The notes under the pieces are model-generated. The model made no database searches. It was not told where the DNA came from and saw nothing but the letters and a program-made list of their open reading frames with translations. 9,027 nucleotides of DNA from Cyanobacteria bacterium UBA8803 (GTDB lineage: Bacteria; Cyanobacteriota; Cyanobacteriia; Cyanobacteriales; Coleofasciculaceae), in NCBI GenBank assembly GCA_003505715.1, contig DNXU01000433.1:1-9027 (forward strand), given 5' to 3'. This document shows, piece after piece, positions 6,563-9,027 of this stretch. The position numbers were made by a program, and so were the translations under genes. How positions within the stretch are numbered: position 1 is the stretch's first letter; each line of letters starts with the position of its first letter.

Positions 6563-6908
6563 TGCCAGAGTTCCATAAACAAAAGAATGGCTCCGAAGAG
6601 ATAGCCAATTGCTAGTAAAATAATCTGATAAATTGTATTAACCCTAATTATCGGCAAACTAAAAATCTTGCCAGTAGGAGCAACGATCCCAACTCTTCAC
6701 ATTAAAACCCAGCTAGCGATAATAGACAACTCAGCTGGATTTGATATCTGACTGGGACGTATAGTTTTCCAAATTATTCATAAAAAATTTATAAAAATAA
6801 CTCTTTTTGTTAAGCTTCTGTAAAGATGGCGAATGCGATCGCCTACTCAAGAGGAGGCGGGAAACGAGAGCTTACTGTACAAGCTTTCTTCCCTCCTGCC
6901 TCCTTGGA
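6563..6908. other. 346-bp gap between two minus-strand genes
   Basis: It contains a hairpin next to the end of the RNase gene (6853-6903), a HIP1 site (6835-6842), a strongly AT-rich tract (about 6770-6825), and an inverted repeat CCAGCT/AGCTGG (6709-6714 and 6733-6738) in the leader of the c-di-GMP gene. The tract and leader are where that gene's promoter should lie, but no consensus -35/-10 pair stands out. A short hydrophobic reading frame (6502-6657) extends into it and is not called as a gene. Confidence 0.6.
6853..6903 (-). terminator. hairpin downstream of the RNase gene, possible terminator
   Basis: GGAGGC (6853-6858) pairs with GCCTCC (6898-6903), GGGAA (6859-6863) with TTCCC (6889-6893), and AGCTT (6869-6873) with AAGCT (6881-6885) around the loop ACTGTAC. 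The structure starts 5 bp past the minus-strand stop codon. No T-run follows on the minus strand, so it may be an RNA-end stabiliser rather than a classical intrinsic terminator. Confidence 0.5.
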
Positions 6909-8924
6909 CTAGATAGCAGCAGACTGTACTGCTTGATCCACCAACTCTCGAAACTGAATTACATCTTGACGGGGATCGGCATGACTGACTTGGACTTTCA
7001 GGCAATCGCCTAAGGCTACTGAGCGATTGAAACGCATCACCAACTCCAGACCTAACTCCTCCAAAAGAATCAGCCCTAAGTTATCATGTTCTCGCAGCCA
7101 CCGCAGGACTAGTGCCTGCCATGCTTGCTCGGGATGACGCCGCAAATATTCCAGGCCCCAATACCGATTGGTCTGACGTTCCACTAAGGTAGCTTCTTGA
7201 GCAGCTGTGGTCACGCTCTGCATTGTTTCTTGCAGCTGTTGGGTAGAAAATGGCAGGGGGTCGCCTCGTAGATGAGCTTTGAGCTGAAAATGAGCCAGCA
7301 AATCACTGTACCGACGGATGGGAGAAGTGACTTGGGTATAGGTTTCCAGACCTAAACCTGCGTGGCGTACTGGTGTAATGCTCATTTCCGAACGGGGCAT
7401 ACAGCGACGCATGGCACAGAACCGCACTGGACCGGCAGGCAGTTGAGCTAGTTCTTCTTCAGAAGGCAGTTCTGGTTGAGGCTGACCTCGAAATGGCAGG
7501 GGAATCTGATGGGCTTGACCATAACGTCCTGCTACTTCCCCAGCCAGAATCATCATTTCTGCTACTAGCAGCCGTGCGGGCGAATCTTCTAAAACATCAA
7601 TGCTGATTTCCTCATCGCCGTACACTTTGATCACTGCCTCTGGCATGTGGATGCTAATCGCTCCCTGAGTGTGCCGCAACTTCTGACGTTGCTTAGCCCA
7701 AGCCGCGATCGCTGCAATTTCTGGTTCGGCTCGTATCCCTAGTTCCAACATCTCATCAACATCTTCGTAGGTCAGCCGATAGGTAGGTTTAATGAGGCTG
7801 GCCTGAATGCGGTAATCTTTGATGTTGCCGATTTCATCTAATGTGACGCCAAAACTCAACGCCGGACAAATTTGACCTTCAACTAAACTCATCGGCCCTG
7901 TTGCCAATTCCGGCGGAAACATGGGCACGATTCCAGTTGGCAGGTACAAGGTGGTGCTGCGCCGTCGAGCCTCTAGGTCAAGTTCATCCCCTGGCATTAG
8001 CAAACGGGTTGGATCGGCGATGTGAATCCATAACCTTTCCCTGCCATCATTGAGTTTTTCCAAACTCAGACCATCGTCAATTTCTTGGGTACTTTCGTCG
8101 TCAATGGTGTAGACTTTAAGACTAGTCAAATCCAAACGATTGATATCTGGGTCGGGAGGCGGAGAATCCAGATATTTTTGAGCCACTTCAAGTACCTCAC
8201 GACGAAAGTTAACAGGAATTTGAGAACGCCGCAAAAATAAATTCTCGTGAGGACTCCACCAACCCAACTCAATCAACAACTCAAAGGCGCTTTGAGGGGT
8301 TTGAGGACGATCTAACACTGCTAGAAGATCCTGAGCTACACGAGATGCATTCTCTGGATACAGAACGAATCGTTCCAAGACATCAATGCGAGAGCGATCG
8401 CTATCCTGCCACTCCACCGTAACACCCGCGAGTTTCTCCTGAACTCTGGCCAAAAATTCTTCTTGTTCCCGTTGCTTTGATTGAGCTGCCAATTGTTGAT
8501 GTTTAATTTCAGCGACCTTAGCAGCGGGACGAGGTTCGTAACCATCTCCCTTTTGTTTGAAATAGACCTTGTCCTCGGATAGCAAGCAGTGAGCGGCATA
8601 GCATAAGGGGGGACTCTGGTCAGAAAATAAAAGCTGCGCCATCTGTGCGCAAGTCACGACTTCCCCATCTTCCACTAGCAATTCCCAAGCGACTTCCAAG
8701 CTTGAAGGATCTAGATAAGGCTCTACTTCTTTGATAAAACTGGGGATTTCTGATGGTTTGAAGGTGCTACCCTCGACTTCATAGGTAACTTGTCGGGGAT
8801 GAAGCGTGTGAGGTTGACCCCGTTCGTCCACAACAATCCAGTGCTTTTTGCCCTCTGGACGGTCACAAGCAGCAAGACGTCGTTCTCCTTGTAGGCGAAA
8901 TTCAATTAGTGTTCCTTTTTCCAC
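6909..8924 (-). CDS. rnb: RNase II/R-family 3'-5' exoribonuclease (RNB domain)
   Basis: It degrades RNA processively from the 3' end, releasing nucleoside monophosphates, in the cytoplasm. The 671-residue protein has an N-terminal SH3-like region (1-50), a winged-helix-like segment (about 75-132), a charged linker (about 135-160), the RNB domain (about 262-590) and an S1-like C-terminus (about 600-662). The metal-binding motif TIDDESTQEIDD (273-284) supplies Asp275, Asp283 and Asp284; the position of E. coli RNase II Asp207 is Glu281. The signature SPIRRYSDL (534-542) contributes catalytic arginines. Blocks such as HQIPLPFRGQPQ (472-483) and TPVRHAGLGL (517-526) closely resemble plant chloroplast RNR1, marking the cyanobacterial/plastid clade. 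The start must be GTG at 8924: an in-frame TAA lies 24 bp upstream and no ATG intervenes. No clear Shine-Dalgarno is seen. The gene is followed at 346 bp by the c-di-GMP gene and ends in a hairpin, so it is probably transcribed alone. The symbol follows usual exoribonuclease II naming. Confidence 0.93.
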   Translation of the reverse strand: MEKGTLIEFRLQGERRLAACDRPEGKKHWIVVDERGQPHTLHPRQVTYEVEGSTFKPSEIPSFIKEVEPYLDPSSLEVAWELLVEDGEVVTCAQMAQLLFSDQSPPLCYAAHCLLSEDKVYFKQKGDGYEPRPAAKVAEIKHQQLAAQSKQREQEEFLARVQEKLAGVTVEWQDSDRSRIDVLERFVLYPENASRVAQDLLAVLDRPQTPQSAFELLIELGWWSPHENLFLRRSQIPVNFRREVLEVAQKYLDSPPPDPDINRLDLTSLKVYTIDDESTQEIDDGLSLEKLNDGRERLWIHIADPTRLLMPGDELDLEARRRSTTLYLPTGIVPMFPPELATGPMSLVEGQICPALSFGVTLDEIGNIKDYRIQASLIKPTYRLTYEDVDEMLELGIRAEPEIAAIAAWAKQRQKLRHTQGAISIHMPEAVIKVYGDEEISIDVLEDSPARLLVAEMMILAGEVAGRYGQAHQIPLPFRGQPQPELPSEEELAQLPAGPVRFCAMRRCMPRSEMSITPVRHAGLGLETYTQVTSPIRRYSDLLAHFQLKAHLRGDPLPFSTQQLQETMQSVTTAAQEATLVERQTNRYWGLEYLRRHPEQAWQALVLRWLREHDNLGLILLEELGLELVMRFNRSVALGDCLKVQVSHADPRQDVIQFRELVDQAVQSAAI

Positions 8925-9002
8925 CCGTTTCGCTAACCCCGGTAGCTTTTATTTAAAGGTTCTGAGTTTTGAGTTCGGCTCTCCTAGATCTCTGGCGAGC
9001 GG

Positions 9003-9027
9003 TTAATCTGGTAATTGGTAATTGGTA
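9003..9027. repeat. heptanucleotide tandem repeat at the right edge
   Basis: Two full GGTAATT units (9010-9016, 9017-9023) and a partial third (9024-9027) are preceded by a degenerate unit. The array runs off the window. Short tandemly repeated heptanucleotides of this kind are common between cyanobacterial genes. It lies upstream of the RNase gene, about 80 bp from its start codon. Confidence 0.6.

Overview
The window looks like a chromosomal segment from a filamentous or colonial cyanobacterium. The evidence is the cyanobacterial palindrome HIP1 (GCGATCGC, six copies), a pentapeptide-repeat protein ending in the familiar MPDGTIHD tail, a multi-sensor GGDEF-EAL protein, an RNase of the cyanobacterial/plastid RNR1 type, and several short palindromic and heptanucleotide repeats of kinds common in cyanobacterial genomes. 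The species cannot be fixed from the sequence alone.

Layout. Positions 1-93 may hold the tail of a gene entering from the left. A plus-strand block follows: a pentapeptide-repeat protein (72-800), a DNA cytosine-5 methyltransferase with all core motifs (920-2248), and 44 bp later an unrecognised gene in the position of a restriction endonuclease (2293-3228). The methyltransferase and its partner are visibly AT-richer than the rest and contain no HIP1 site, which fits an acquired restriction-modification cassette. The last codons of the putative endonuclease lie inside a dispersed-type palindromic repeat, so this gene may be truncated. An 18-bp perfect palindrome overlaps the methyltransferase stop codon.

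The rest is on the minus strand. A small three-helix membrane protein (3254-3502) has a strong ribosome binding site. Behind it is a 390-bp gene-free stretch rich in inverted repeats. Next comes an 889-residue c-di-GMP enzyme (3893-6562) with the order PAS remnant, GAF, LOV, PAS, GGDEF, EAL. Its LOV domain keeps the photoactive cysteine and flavin-contact residues, so it is probably a blue-light-controlled regulator of c-di-GMP, and both catalytic domains look intact. A 346-bp gap with a hairpin next to the upstream gene separates it from an RNase II/R-family exoribonuclease (6909-8924) that can only start at GTG. The window ends in a heptanucleotide tandem repeat.

The genes do not form one pathway: there is a defence-type cassette, a light/second-messenger sensor, an RNA-decay enzyme and two stand-alone accessory proteins. 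The points most worth checking are the LOV-controlled bifunctional c-di-GMP enzyme and the possible decay of the restriction-modification cassette into a solitary methyltransferase.
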